Origin: Osedax symbiont Rs1
Lineage (GTDB): Bacteria > Pseudomonadota > Gammaproteobacteria > Pseudomonadales > Balneatricaceae
Assembly: GCA_000416275.1 (NCBI GenBank)
Contig: ASZJ01000030.1
Span: forward strand, 3,406-53,820
DNA: 50,415 bases
Reading direction: 5' to 3'
The notes under the pieces were generated by a model. It made no database searches. It saw only the letters and a program-made list of their open reading frames with translations, and had not been told where the DNA came from. How positions within the stretch are numbered: position 1 is the stretch's first letter; every line of letters begins with the position of its first letter. The translations under genes were made by a program, and so were the position numbers. This document shows positions 20,317 through 28,741 of the stretch, in pieces.

Positions 20317-21183
20317 CTAGCTATGGGTAAACTTAGCGGCAGTGTAGATGGCAAACGCTTTTTCCCAAACAGGGCCGATCTTGCCGTCACCTACATTGAC
20401 ACCGTCTATTTGCACTATAGGTGCAATTTCTTTCGATGAGCTGCTAATCCATACTTCATCAGCGTTATGTACTTCATCCATGGTGACCGTGCGCTCTTCA
20501 ATTTTAATCGAGCCATCGGCGATGATGCTGTCGATGATGATCCTACGGGTGATGCCAGGCAGTATCTGGTTATCTAAAACGGGGGTGATAATGACGCCGT
20601 CTTTGACAATGTAGGCATTCACCGAGCTGCCCTCAGTCAGTTCATTGTCAGTGTTGTAAAGTAGGCATTCGCTGTTGCCTGATGCATGACCTTGCTGGTA
20701 GTGCATGACATTACCTAATAGTGCGGTAGATTTAATGTGACAGCGCTTCCAGCGTAAATCTTGAGTTGTAGTGACAGTGTAAGTTGCGGCATTACTGCGA
20801 TCTACAGGCTCAGGTTCCTTGATTTCAAAGGTGAAGCAAAAAATGGTGGGGGATACATCAACCGGGTAAGCGTGGTTTCTAATCGTGTCAGTGCCGCGTG
20901 AGACATGCACATACACCCCTAAATTATGTTTGCTGCCCTGGTTTTTGGCAATCAAATCATCGAGCAGAATTGTCCACTCTTGGAGGCTTTTATCGCACTT
21001 GATTTCAATAGCCGCAAGGCCGTCAATCATCCGTTGAATGTGTGGTATCAACCCGACAGACTGACCGCAGTAATAGGGAATCACTTCGTAAATCCCATCG
21101 CCAAATAAAAAGCCGCGATCAAGTGGGGATATTCTTGCTTCAGCTAATGGTAAGTACTCGCCGTTAAGGTATGCTGTGCTCAT
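20317..21183 (-). CDS. D-amino-acid transaminase (class IV)
   Basis: This PLP enzyme of fold-type IV most likely transfers amino groups between D-amino acids and 2-oxo acids, for example making or consuming D-glutamate and D-alanine. The 288-residue length fits the family. The N-terminus has R-I-S-P-L-D-R-G-F-L-F-G-D-G-I-Y-E-V. The PLP lysine is K151 in H-I-K-S-T-A-L-L-G-N-V. R144 in D-L-R-W-K-R-C-H-I matches the D-aminotransferase rather than the branched-chain subgroup. E-G-S-S-V-N-A and I-L-P-G-I-T-R follow. It is divergent from a LysR-type regulator and lies beside a D-glutamate cyclase/5-oxoprolinase operon, so D-glutamate is the likely substrate. Confidence 0.85.
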   Translation of the reverse strand: MSTAYLNGEYLPLAEARISPLDRGFLFGDGIYEVIPYYCGQSVGLIPHIQRMIDGLAAIEIKCDKSLQEWTILLDDLIAKNQGSKHNLGVYVHVSRGTDTIRNHAYPVDVSPTIFCFTFEIKEPEPVDRSNAATYTVTTTQDLRWKRCHIKSTALLGNVMHYQQGHASGNSECLLYNTDNELTEGSSVNAYIVKDGVIITPVLDNQILPGITRRIIIDSIIADGSIKIEERTVTMDEVHNADEVWISSSSKEIAPIVQIDGVNVGDGKIGPVWEKAFAIYTAAKFTHS

Positions 21184-21525
21184 TGTTTGCCTCTCGTAAT
21201 TTTTTCGTCGTAGGACAAACAGTAACGCTATTTACTACGACTGAAATAGTGGGTCGCACATCTTCAATTAAAAGTGTTATATTTGCAATAGTTTTGATAA
21301 TAAAATAAAAAACACCTGAGTCTGTCGATTTAATAATATTTTTTGTTGATAATATCGCTATTAACCAGTTATTCAGCTGTCGAATAGCTTGCATTACTGA
21401 CTGGTTTATAACGCCGTATTACCGAGCGCAATTATCACACCTTCTGGGTAAATAATGCAGCTGTCTCAGATTAGATATTACAGGGTTTTTTTCTATATAG
21501 TAAGGTTGGGATAGTCGGTGAAATT
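21184..21525. other. Divergent promoter region between D-transaminase and LysR gene
   Basis: This region should hold both promoters. GTCGTAG (21207-21213) pairs with CTACGAC (21235-21241), 24 bases before the transaminase start, and could be an operator or leader hairpin. I do not see a clear LysR box. A short minus-strand open frame here has no recognisable product. Confidence 0.45.
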
Positions 21526-22410
21526 ATGCGTATAAGAAACTTATCTTCCTTTGTCAAAGTGGCTAGATTGGGTAGCTTTCGAGCTGCCTCAGCGCAGCTG
21601 CATGTTAGTCAGCCGGCTATCTCTGCGAGAATAAACACCTTAGAAGACGAGCTTGGTGTCAGTTTATTTCGGCGTGGAAAAAGTGGCACTCAACTGACAG
21701 AAAAAGGCAGTAAGTTACTGGTTTATGCTGAGAAATTGATCGCTGTTTGTCATGAGATGAAAGCCGAAGCTGGGCAAGTACAGCAACAGAAAGGGAGCCT
21801 GAGAATTGGTATTGCCGATACGTTAGCGCACCTCTGGCTACCGCCTTTACTGCAACAATGGCAGCAACAGCACCCGCAAATATCTTTTGAGTTGACCAGT
21901 GACGTCACGCCTATTTTAACTAAACAATTACAAAATCATCAAATAGATTTAGCGCTCATGGTCGCGGAGCAGGGCACTAATAATGCGCTGGTGACACAGG
22001 CGTTATGTAGCTATCCACAAGTGTGGGTGATTGAAGCGGGTGGCAATAACTTAGATGGTCCCTGGGGGATTTCAGATATGGCTTGCAAGCCAATCCTGAG
22101 CTTTCCAAGAGATACCGCGCCTTGGCATTACCTGCAGCAACTATTTAAAAACCAAGCGGTTATTCACACGGCAAGCTCTGTTGCGAGTTTGATTAATTTG
22201 GCGGTGCGAGGATTGGGGATCGCGCTCTTGCCTCTGCCGCTGGTTATCGATCATCTAAACAATGGTAGTCTGGAGCGGATAGAGAGTGAAATTGAACCTT
22301 TGTCGCTGGAGTTTTGTAGCAGTTGGAGGGTGGACGAAGAAAGCGCTCTGCCTAATTTATTGGCAGACTCGGCAAAACAAGTGATTGCTAAGGAGCCTCT
22401 GAACCAGTGA
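21526..22410 (+). CDS. LysR-family transcriptional regulator
   Basis: The 294-residue product has the standard LysR layout. The N-terminal winged helix (about 1-62) contains F-V-K-V-A-R-L-G-S-F-R-A-A-S-A-Q-L and V-S-Q-P-A-I-S-A-R-I-N-T-L-E. A linker helix and a two-lobed substrate-binding domain (about 90-290) follow. It is divergent from the D-amino-acid transaminase and converges with the D-glutamate cyclase operon. A LysR protein commonly controls its divergent neighbour, so I infer that it responds to a metabolite of D-glutamate or 5-oxoproline. The ligand cannot be told from sequence. Confidence 0.9.
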   Translation: MRIRNLSSFVKVARLGSFRAASAQLHVSQPAISARINTLEDELGVSLFRRGKSGTQLTEKGSKLLVYAEKLIAVCHEMKAEAGQVQQQKGSLRIGIADTLAHLWLPPLLQQWQQQHPQISFELTSDVTPILTKQLQNHQIDLALMVAEQGTNNALVTQALCSYPQVWVIEAGGNNLDGPWGISDMACKPILSFPRDTAPWHYLQQLFKNQAVIHTASSVASLINLAVRGLGIALLPLPLVIDHLNNGSLERIESEIEPLSLEFCSSWRVDEESALPNLLADSAKQVIAKEPLNQ

Positions 22411-22472
22411 CACACGTCCCGCAGGGGAAATGCGCTACTTGTTCAGAGTCTCGCTAAGTGAGCAGCAATGTA

Positions 22473-23336
22473 TTACACGGCGCCGATTAGTTGCCGTAAC
22501 TCTAATATAACCGACTCGCCCTCGCTAAAGTCTAGGCCATCTTCGGTGAGTTGATTCATCCGAGTGACTCCATCAACACTGCCCAAGTCGGAAAGATATT
22601 TAAGAATTTCTTCCAAGTTAACCGCCGCTAATAGATCAATATTATTCCAGACGCTTAAAATGGTCATAATGCCATAAGCTCCCCAATTGGAGACATCTGA
22701 AATTAGCAACTCATCGACTTTAGTGGTGGAGCTGATTATGTCTAATTCTTTTAGCGCGGCGCTGATATTTCCCATGCCGATCTCATTGCCGCCATCGCCA
22801 ATACCGATCGTCGGGCACTTCGCATTATTGATAAAAGTATCGAAACAAGCGGTGCGCTCACTGATGCTTTCGCCACGCATATTATAGTAGCCGCCATCTG
22901 CGGCTTGTCCTGGACGCTCAATAGACAATACCGCATCTGGTTGGTAGTGATAGAGTGCTTGGAAAGCTTCTAAAGTACGCTCTTGGTGTTCGCCGACTCT
23001 TATTTCGTGTACTCGAAAATCCTTGATTAGTGCCTGGGATACCGGTGGTCCGCAGACAATGATGGGCGTAGCGCCTAAGGTTTCTAAGGCTTTGTACAGT
23101 GCGATTGCGCCCACCGGACCGTCGGTTTCAAAAGTGTCGACCACTGGAAATCCGGTGCCAATTAATACGTGTCCTTTGCATTTGTTTAAAATGCGGGCCG
23201 CTCTTAAATAGTAACCTGTCTGCAAGGCGCCTTGCACGGTTTTCATGCCCCGTAAATTGCGCTTTACCAGCAGGTCTTCGATTTTTTTACTCAGGGCTGG
23301 CTCGTCTATTACTGGGTCAATTTTTTGGTCATTCAT
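22473..23336 (-). CDS. DUF4392 protein, D-glutamate cyclase C-terminal domain homologue
   Basis: The 287-residue product matches the DUF4392 family (D-glutamate cyclase C-terminal-like). In vertebrate DGLUCY this domain is fused to a DUF1445 domain, and the fusion converts D-glutamate to 5-oxo-D-proline. Visible landmarks are a Gly-rich G-T-G-F-P-V near residue 60, D-G-P-V-G-A-I-A-L near 72, S-I-E-R-P-G near 138, and a G-D-G-G-N-E-I-G-M-G-N loop near 181 that looks like a nucleotide or metal site. It is the last gene of the minus-strand operon, starting 19 bases after pxpC. A DUF1445 gene opens the same operon, so the two halves of the cyclase are split here. The family assignment is by memory of the motifs. 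Confidence 0.82.
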   Translation of the reverse strand: MNDQKIDPVIDEPALSKKIEDLLVKRNLRGMKTVQGALQTGYYLRAARILNKCKGHVLIGTGFPVVDTFETDGPVGAIALYKALETLGATPIIVCGPPVSQALIKDFRVHEIRVGEHQERTLEAFQALYHYQPDAVLSIERPGQAADGGYYNMRGESISERTACFDTFINNAKCPTIGIGDGGNEIGMGNISAALKELDIISSTTKVDELLISDVSNWGAYGIMTILSVWNNIDLLAAVNLEEILKYLSDLGSVDGVTRMNQLTEDGLDFSEGESVILELRQLIGAV

Positions 23337-23355
23337 AATGTCTCCGCGCTGATTC

Positions 23356-24294
23356 TCAGCTAATGTTAATTAGCTCAATACTGGTAGTGCGCTGTTTGGC
23401 TAAGTGATTAATGTTGTGGGCGTCTTCTAAGCTTATCTGCGTAAAGTTGACCCAGCTGTCGGGCATCAATTGAGAGAGCTTAGCGGTATCCAAGGCGATA
23501 ACAGAGCCTATTTTTGGATAGCCGCCAATAGTTTGCCGGTCATTCATTAAAACGATCGGCTGTCCATCGGCGGGAATTTGAATGGCTCCGTGACAAATAC
23601 CTTCCGATAATATCCCGGTCAGCGAAGAGCTGATTTTTTGCCCCTGCAACCTAAAGCCCATTCGATCAACCTTGTCGCTAAGTTGATATTGGCTACTAAA
23701 AAATAGCCGCTGTTGCACGGGTGTGAAGGAGTCTTGCTGGTAGCCGAGCACCACTCTTAAAGTGATGCTGTTTGCATAAATAGGTATCTCAGCGCTAGGT
23801 AAAGCCAGTAATTTGCAGTCTGCGGTGGGGGGGCATGGCAAAATATCGCCCCGCTGCAGCTTTTGGCCGTTAAGTCCCCCAATACCCTCCCGTATCACGG
23901 TGGCGGTACTGCTAAAAGAGAGCGGGATATCAAAGCCTTGACTGACGGCCAGATAAGTACGTGCGCCGGAGGTGGCATAGCCAAAAGAAATTTTGTCACC
24001 TTGTACAATTTTAAGGGTGCGCCACAGTGCTACTTGAATGCCGTTAATGGTCACCGGCATGGTTGCGCCGGTGATCGCGATATAGGTATCTGTTTTGGCG
24101 AGTAACACTAGGCCACCAATGCTGATTTCTATGGCACTGGCAGTGGCTGCATTACCGCATAACTGGTTGGCCCACTGGAATGCCATCGCATCCAACGGGC
24201 CGCCATTGGTCAGACCGATGCGGTGTTGACCGAAGCGTCCAGCATCTTGGATTAAGCTCAGTAAGCCAGGTTGTAAAACTTCAAGACTGCTCAT
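23356..24294 (-). CDS. pxpC: 5-Oxoprolinase subunit C (biotin-dependent-carboxyltransferase-like)
   Basis: PxpC works with PxpA and PxpB to hydrolyse 5-oxoproline to glutamate with ATP. The 312-residue protein is of the KipA/DUF183 type: it begins V-L-Q-P-G-L-L-S-L-I-Q-D-A-G-R-F-G and has G-L-T-N-G-G-P-L-D-A-M-A near residues 27-38 and A-I-E-I-S-I-G-G near 54. R-M-G-F-R-L-Q-G follows near residue 214, and the C-terminal segment has S-E-G-I-C-H-G-A-I-Q-I-P-A-D-G-Q-P, the usual family hallmark. Its ATG overlaps the pxpB stop by four bases (ATGA), showing coupled translation of the two subunits. Confidence 0.93.
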   Translation of the reverse strand: MSSLEVLQPGLLSLIQDAGRFGQHRIGLTNGGPLDAMAFQWANQLCGNAATASAIEISIGGLVLLAKTDTYIAITGATMPVTINGIQVALWRTLKIVQGDKISFGYATSGARTYLAVSQGFDIPLSFSSTATVIREGIGGLNGQKLQRGDILPCPPTADCKLLALPSAEIPIYANSITLRVVLGYQQDSFTPVQQRLFFSSQYQLSDKVDRMGFRLQGQKISSSLTGILSEGICHGAIQIPADGQPIVLMNDRQTIGGYPKIGSVIALDTAKLSQLMPDSWVNFTQISLEDAHNINHLAKQRTTSIELINIS

Positions 24295-24968
24295 AACTCA
24301 CCTCCAAGGGACAAAAATTCAGCCTTGGTAATAGCGCTAAATTTAATTTTATCACCCACTTGAACGGGCATGCTCGGTTGATGGTCAGGGTTGAACATGC
24401 GTATCGGGCACAAGCCGATTAAATTCCAGCCACCGGGGGAGACAGCAGGGTAGACAGCGGTTTGTCGATCGGCGATCGCCACTGCGCCTCTCGGTACTTT
24501 TAATCTCGGGGTGGTGAGGCGCGGCGCGGCGATTCGCGGGTCGACCTCGCCCAAATATGCAAAGCCCGGGGCGAAGCCTATCGCGTAAACGCGGTATTGG
24601 GTTGCCGTGTGAATTTGGATCACTTCCTCGACAGATAAGTTGGCATTCTTCGCCAGCTGGGCTAAGTCAGGCCCTGATTCAGTGCTGTAATACGCCGGTA
24701 ACTCCAGCACTTTTCCCTGCTGCAGATCAGTACTTTGCAAATTATTGAGTGTCTCTTGGATGCACTTTTTTACATGGTAGTGATCAGTGCTGAACTGATT
24801 GTAGATAATCAGCAAAGAGGCGTAGGAGGGCACTAAGTCAATTAAGTGTTCAGCCAATAATATTTCTAATTGCAACATACTCTGCTGCACTTGCGCTGAA
24901 ACTTCAGGGCTCGTTTTATCAGAAAAATAAATGATCAGAGAGTTTTCACCCGCTATTTCAACGTGCAT
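24291..24968 (-). CDS. pxpB: 5-Oxoprolinase subunit B (KipI-like)
   Basis: PxpB is the KipI-like subunit of the bacterial 5-oxoprolinase. The 225-residue length is typical. The family core shows as Y-A-I-G-F-A-P-G-F-A-Y-L-G near residues 125-137, then P-R-L-x-x-P-R-x-x-V-P-x-G-A-V-A-I near 146, and P-G-G-W-N-L-I-G near 176-183. The N-terminal part resembles S-L-I-I-Y-F-S-D. It is separated from pxpA by 24 bases and overlaps pxpC by ATGA. KipI in Bacillus also inhibits a sporulation kinase, but the company of pxpA and pxpC makes the oxoprolinase role much more likely here. Confidence 0.93.
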   Translation of the reverse strand: MHVEIAGENSLIIYFSDKTSPEVSAQVQQSMLQLEILLAEHLIDLVPSYASLLIIYNQFSTDHYHVKKCIQETLNNLQSTDLQQGKVLELPAYYSTESGPDLAQLAKNANLSVEEVIQIHTATQYRVYAIGFAPGFAYLGEVDPRIAAPRLTTPRLKVPRGAVAIADRQTAVYPAVSPGGWNLIGLCPIRMFNPDHQPSMPVQVGDKIKFSAITKAEFLSLGGEL

Positions 24969-24992
24969 TAATATAGTCCTTGCATAGATTCT

Positions 24993-25748
24993 TTAATCTG
25001 ACTGGCTGAGTATAAGTTGGCGAATTTCGGCAATCGCATTCACCCCTTCCATATTGTCACCGTGTACACATAACGTATTGGCATGTAATTGAATTTCTTT
25101 GCCCGATGCAGAAATAACCGTGCCTTTGGCGCAGAGCTGTTGGACCTGAGCGAGCATCTTAGCTCGGTTGTGTACCGCGCCTTCTTTACTGCGTGCCATC
25201 AATCGTCCATCGTCTTCATAACAGCGATCGGCGAAAGCTTCGAACCAAACTTGCAAGCCAAGTTTTTCAGCTTCTGCTCGATGTTGATCAGCGTCGGGGG
25301 TGCCCTGCAGCATAAGTACCACCGGGCGGTGATAACTAGCCACGGCCTGCATAATACTGTGTCTGACGCTATCTATAGCCATCATGTCGTTATACAGAGC
25401 TCCATGGGGTTTGACATATTGCATAGTCAAACCTTGAATTGCTGCCATGCCATCTAATGCCGCCATTTGATACTGCACCATCGCTTGGATTTCAGCAGCG
25501 CTGGCATTCAGCGAGCGCCGGCCAAAGCCGACCAAATCCGGGTAGCCCGGGTGGGCGCCGACACAGACATGGTACTCTTTAGCAAGCGCCAGTGTTTTGC
25601 ACATCACCAGCGGGTCACCGGCGTGAAAGCCGCAGGCGATATTAGCCTGATCTACATAGGGCATGACAGCTTCATCCATGCCTATCTTCCAAGAACCGAA
25701 GCTCTCACCTAAGTCGCAATTTAATTTTAAGTGGCTGACTTTAGTCAT
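24993..25748 (-). CDS. pxpA: 5-Oxoprolinase subunit A (LamB/YcsF family)
   Basis: PxpA is the catalytic-fold subunit of bacterial 5-oxoprolinase. The 251-residue product has the LamB/YcsF landmarks N-C-D-L-G-E-S-F-G near residue 9, A-N-I-A-C-G-F-H-A-G-D-P near 36-47 and G-A-H-P-G-Y-P-D-L-x-G-F-G-R-R near 65. V-K-P-H-G-A-L-Y-N follows near 110, and C-V-H-G-D lies near the end. I prefer the ATG at 25748, nine bases after GGAG; an in-frame TTG three bases earlier is possible. It follows the DUF1445 gene by 15 bases, and pxpB begins 24 bases after its stop. Confidence 0.94.
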   Translation of the reverse strand: MTKVSHLKLNCDLGESFGSWKIGMDEAVMPYVDQANIACGFHAGDPLVMCKTLALAKEYHVCVGAHPGYPDLVGFGRRSLNASAAEIQAMVQYQMAALDGMAAIQGLTMQYVKPHGALYNDMMAIDSVRHSIMQAVASYHRPVVLMLQGTPDADQHRAEAEKLGLQVWFEAFADRCYEDDGRLMARSKEGAVHNRAKMLAQVQQLCAKGTVISASGKEIQLHANTLCVHGDNMEGVNAIAEIRQLILSQSD

Positions 25749-25763
25749 CAATAATTCTCCGGT

Positions 25764-26552
25764 TTACATAATTGCCAATGAGCTGTTGCGAATATCGGTC
25801 ACTAACATGAATCCTGGGCTGTGGGTGATACAAAAGGGTGGCTTGGCATTTTCAATCGCCACTTGAGGCGTGACGCCACACGCCCAAAAAACCGGTACTT
25901 CGCCGGGTTTGATAGTGACCGCATCACCATAATCGGGGGTGTTGATGTCTTGAATGCCGATCGCTTCAGGTTGACCAAAATGCAGAGGGGCACCGTGTAC
26001 CGAGGGGAATCGAGTGCATATTTGCACTGCTCTAATGGCATCTTTGGGAGTCATAGGACGCATGCTAACCACCGTCGTCCCAGAGAATCTGCCCGCCGGT
26101 TTACAGGCGATATTAGTGCGGTACATCGGCACATTGACTTTTTCAGTAATATTGCGCACTTCTAAGCCATCGGCGATCAGTGACTCTTCAAAAGAAAACG
26201 AGCAACCCAATAAAAACGTGACTAAATCATCGCGCCATACTGCTTTAACGTCATCTACTTCCCGGCTGAGGATGCCGTCTTCATAGATCCGGTAGCGGGG
26301 AATATCGGTGCGAATATCCACATCTTGGCCAAGATCGGGCAATAAAAATTCACCGGGATTGGCCGAGATGCCAATGATAGGACAAGGCTTGGGATTTAAC
26401 TGGCAAAATTTCAAAAAATCATTGGCCCACTCACTGGGCATAATCGCCAGATTACCTTGTACAAAGCCTTGCGAAAAACCAGAGGTATGACTTTTAAACT
26501 CACCCCGACGAATTAATTGGCGAAGGTCGTAGGGTGATATGCTGGTGTCCAT
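25764..26552 (-). CDS. DUF1445 protein, D-glutamate cyclase N-terminal domain homologue
   Basis: The 262-residue product is a DUF1445 family member, often annotated as a putative hydro-lyase. It opens with R-x-L-I-R-x-G-E near residue 10, then has [17 protein letters not shown] near 23 and T-D-I-P-R-Y-R-I-Y near 82. [10 protein letters not shown] lies near 113, and R-P-M-T-P-x-D-A and H-G-A-P-L-H-F-G-x-P-x-x-I-G-I come later. The C-terminus shows F-W-A-C-G-V-T-P-Q. In DGLUCY this domain is fused to DUF4392. As the first gene of an operon that ends in DUF4392, it is probably one half of a two-part D-glutamate cyclase feeding PxpABC, but this activity is inferred. Confidence 0.85.
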   Translation of the reverse strand: MDTSISPYDLRQLIRRGEFKSHTSGFSQGFVQGNLAIMPSEWANDFLKFCQLNPKPCPIIGISANPGEFLLPDLGQDVDIRTDIPRYRIYEDGILSREVDDVKAVWRDDLVTFLLGCSFSFEESLIADGLEVRNITEKVNVPMYRTNIACKPAGRFSGTTVVSMRPMTPKDAIRAVQICTRFPSVHGAPLHFGQPEAIGIQDINTPDYGDAVTIKPGEVPVFWACGVTPQVAIENAKPPFCITHSPGFMLVTDIRNSSLAIM

Positions 26553-26761
26553 TGTGCAGTTCCTTTTTGCTGAATCTGGGAGGAAGTAATCAATAATAAT
26601 TAGGACCTAACCGAACAGGCCTAGTCGCAGCAAATTAGCCTGTTCTCGGTCGAGCTCCATGGAGCCTGTCGAGGGTAATACTATCGAGTTAAGGCTGTTG
26701 AGAATTACCCCCAATTGTGACTAAAATACAGCATAAGTCTAATTAAAAATAATTTCTACAT

Positions 26762-26782
26762 CTGATAACTATAACTTATCAG
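26762..26782. promoter_or_regulatory. Inverted repeat, candidate operator for the DUF1445-pxpABC operon
   Basis: CTGATAA-CTATAAC-TTATCAG is a perfect seven-base dyad with a seven-base centre. It lies about 210 bases upstream of the first operon gene on the minus strand. Its spacing suits a dimeric regulator such as the nearby LysR-type protein, but no binding can be proven by eye. Confidence 0.4.
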
Positions 26783-26898
26783 TGTTAATTGACAAAAATA
26801 TCCAGCGCTTAATTAACTTCCCGTATCGCTTAGCAAAGCGATAATTATCAGCTTATAGGCCCGTACTTAAAAATCTTAACAATGCGCTTGATTATTGC

Positions 26899-26926
26899 TT
26901 GCCGTTTGCTTTAAATCTGGTAGCAT
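26899..26926 (+). promoter_or_regulatory. Weak candidate promoter for tRNA-Ser
   Basis: TTGCCG (26899-26904) and TAGCAT (26921-26926) are spaced by 16 bases about 115 bases before the tRNA. The fit is modest. Confidence 0.3.
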
Positions 26927-27039
26927 ACGCAACTCTTGAAATCGTCGATTTAATCGATATGCAGTTTAATATCATTGGATCTGTAAAGTGATTTCAAATA
27001 GTCAGAGGCTTAGAACTGACTTAAAACAAAATCTATTTT

Positions 27040-27127
27040 GGTGAGGTGTCCGAGTGGCCGAAGGAGCACGCCTGGAAAGTGTGTATAGGGTAACCTATCG
27101 AGGGTTCGAATCCCTCCCTCACCGCCA
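27040..27127 (+). tRNA. tRNA-Ser (anticodon GGA)
   Basis: The 88-base sequence folds as a class II serine tRNA. The acceptor arm GGTGAGG pairs with CCTCACC, the discriminator base is G, and the CCA end is encoded. The anticodon loop CTGGAAA gives anticodon GGA (codons UCC and UCU). The long variable arm pairs TATAGGGTAACCTATC, and the T arm reads GAGGGTTCGAATCCCTC. A tRNA-Ser next to IS remnants and a defence locus is a typical border for an integrated element, but I see no second copy of its 3' end in the window. Confidence 0.95.
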
Positions 27128-27612
27128 TTTTATTATATAAAAATCAATATATTGTCGGTTTTATTGTGTTTCTTGGGGCTCCGATGGGGTATCCTTCTTT
27201 AGTAAGTCCTATATTATTAAGTAGCCCGCCAGTTATTAAAAGCACATCATCAGCTACCTACACGCTAATAAATCGGCTATCAATTTTTTACTTACATAGC
27301 GAAATTTATAAATCACCCAGTTTTTAGAGTGATTCTTAGTCGCTAATCTTACATGCTTGCGCATCTCAAAACGGGCATTGTCCACGGTTTTTTCCTCATC
27401 GTCATTGTTCTAAGTATTACTTCTGTCGGTATAAAAAAACAAAATTGTTTTTGAAACCAAAACTAGCATCAAAAAAAAGCATAACCAATTTTCTAATGAA
27501 TAAATCAAAGAAGTTGGCAAACCCATTTTGGAAATTATGATTTCTTGTAAATAACTGCCACAAATGAAAATCGGACTTAGGGAAGCAGCGATTAAGTCAT
27601 CAATGCTACCGT
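27128..27612. other. Degraded intergenic stretch between tRNA-Ser and the IS5-type element
   Basis: These 485 bases hold no intact gene. A short minus-strand frame (stop at 27254, an in-frame ATG at 27364) gives about 36 basic residues of unknown kind, rich in Lys and Arg, with no upstream ribosome site that I can support. It could be a remnant of an integrated element. Confidence 0.35.
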
Positions 27613-28709
27613 GCCTAACTTCTTAGGCCTATTTTTGTGTTAAAGCGCAGCTTTATTGCTTCATGATAGGCTTGCTTTAATATTAATCTGTGATTTCCGC
27701 CTTTTGGGCGGATTAATCCTAGAGTTTCATCAGCTGGCTCAAGTGATAGATATTTGCTAATGCGAACATGACAGCCAGTTCATTGTCATTTTTCGCTAAT
27801 CCTTTATATCGTGTTTTTCTAAATCAAAACTGACATTTGATGATTCTGAATGGATGCTCAACAAAAGCACGTACACTGGCTTTTAGGTATTCTAGCTTTA
27901 TAGTCAGTTTATTGATCCTAGGATGCTTCTTAAGCGCTTTTATTTTGCTAGGTTGCTCTGCAATATACCAATCAACTTTTTTATCGCTTAACTCCACTCA
28001 CTTCTGCGCATCACGGTACCCAGCGTCAGCAAAAATATACTTCTCTTCTCCATGTAGCAGATGGTGTGCTTGGTTCAAGTCATGCTCGTTGGCTGCTGTC
28101 GTTGTAAATGTATGGGTCAGCCCTGAATTAACATCTATACCAATATGCGCTTTCATTCCAAAATGCCATTGGTTGCCTTTCTTGGTTTGGTGCATCTCAG
28201 GATCGCGTTGATTTAGTTTATTTTTAGTAGATGACGGCGCTTCGATAATCGTTGCATCTATCGAGCTACCTTTTTTGACTAAGACGCCTGAGTCTTCAAG
28301 CCACTGATTAATTGTTTCGGAAATCTGTCGGCCCAAGTAATGCCGTTCCAATAAATGGCGAAAATTCATAATTGTCGTATGGTCAGGGATTGATTTGTCT
28401 AATGACAGTTTAGAAAAACTTTTCATTGAAGCGGTTTCATAGAGCGCATCTTCCATTGACGCATCACTCAAGTTATGCCATTGCTGAAGGCAGTGAACAC
28501 GTAATATTGAAGACAGAGGGTATGGCCTACAGCCATTACCAGCTTTCGGATAATAAGGTGCTATAAGTTCTTCCAGGGCATGCCAAGGGATTATGAGATC
28601 CATCTTCGCTAAGAATTTTTCTTTACGAGTGACATGCTTGCTTTTTCTAAAATCTAAATCGGAAAACCCTAGTTGCTGTTCCATCAACACTACCCTATCA
28701 AAGTTAGGC
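27613..28709 (-). mobile_element. IS5-family insertion sequence, decayed
   Basis: GCCTAACTT at 27613-27621 is matched in inverted form by AAGTTAGGC at 28701-28709, and the enclosed transposase is on the minus strand. The resulting length of about 1.1 kb fits the IS5 family. The transposase is interrupted by two stop codons, so the copy cannot move by itself. I see no clear target-site duplication, so the exact ends could be a few bases further out. Confidence 0.65.
27719..28684 (-). pseudogene. IS5-family transposase, two in-frame TGA codons
   Basis: From the ATG at 28684 the frame reads a typical IS5-type DDE transposase: [10 protein letters not shown], then [26 protein letters not shown] and [22 protein letters not shown] is followed by TGA near 27998. 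The same frame continues [11 protein letters not shown] through E-H-P-F-R-I-I-K-C, meets a second TGA, and then reads F-R-K-T-R-Y-K-G-L-A-K-N-D to the true stop at 27719. No frameshift is needed, so point changes alone made it a pseudogene. It is antisense to the following IS256-type remnant. Confidence 0.85.
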
Positions 28710-28741
28710 GGCTCTATATTTCACATTGGGGACTTAATCGC

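Larger units (their letters stand above)
26553..27039. other. Intergenic region upstream of the DUF1445-pxpABC operon and tRNA-Ser
   Basis: No gene is supported. It must hold the leftward operon promoter, the rightward tRNA promoter and the 21-bp inverted repeat at 26762-26782. I see no further features. Confidence 0.5.

Noticed and set aside
21164-21394. 76-codon minus-strand frame upstream of the D-transaminase
   Set aside because: It overlaps the transaminase start and the divergent promoter region and has no motif.
27998-28690. TGA recoding (selenocysteine or readthrough) in the IS5 transposase
   Set aside because: No selenocysteine insertion element is expected for a transposase, and decay of an insertion element explains it better.
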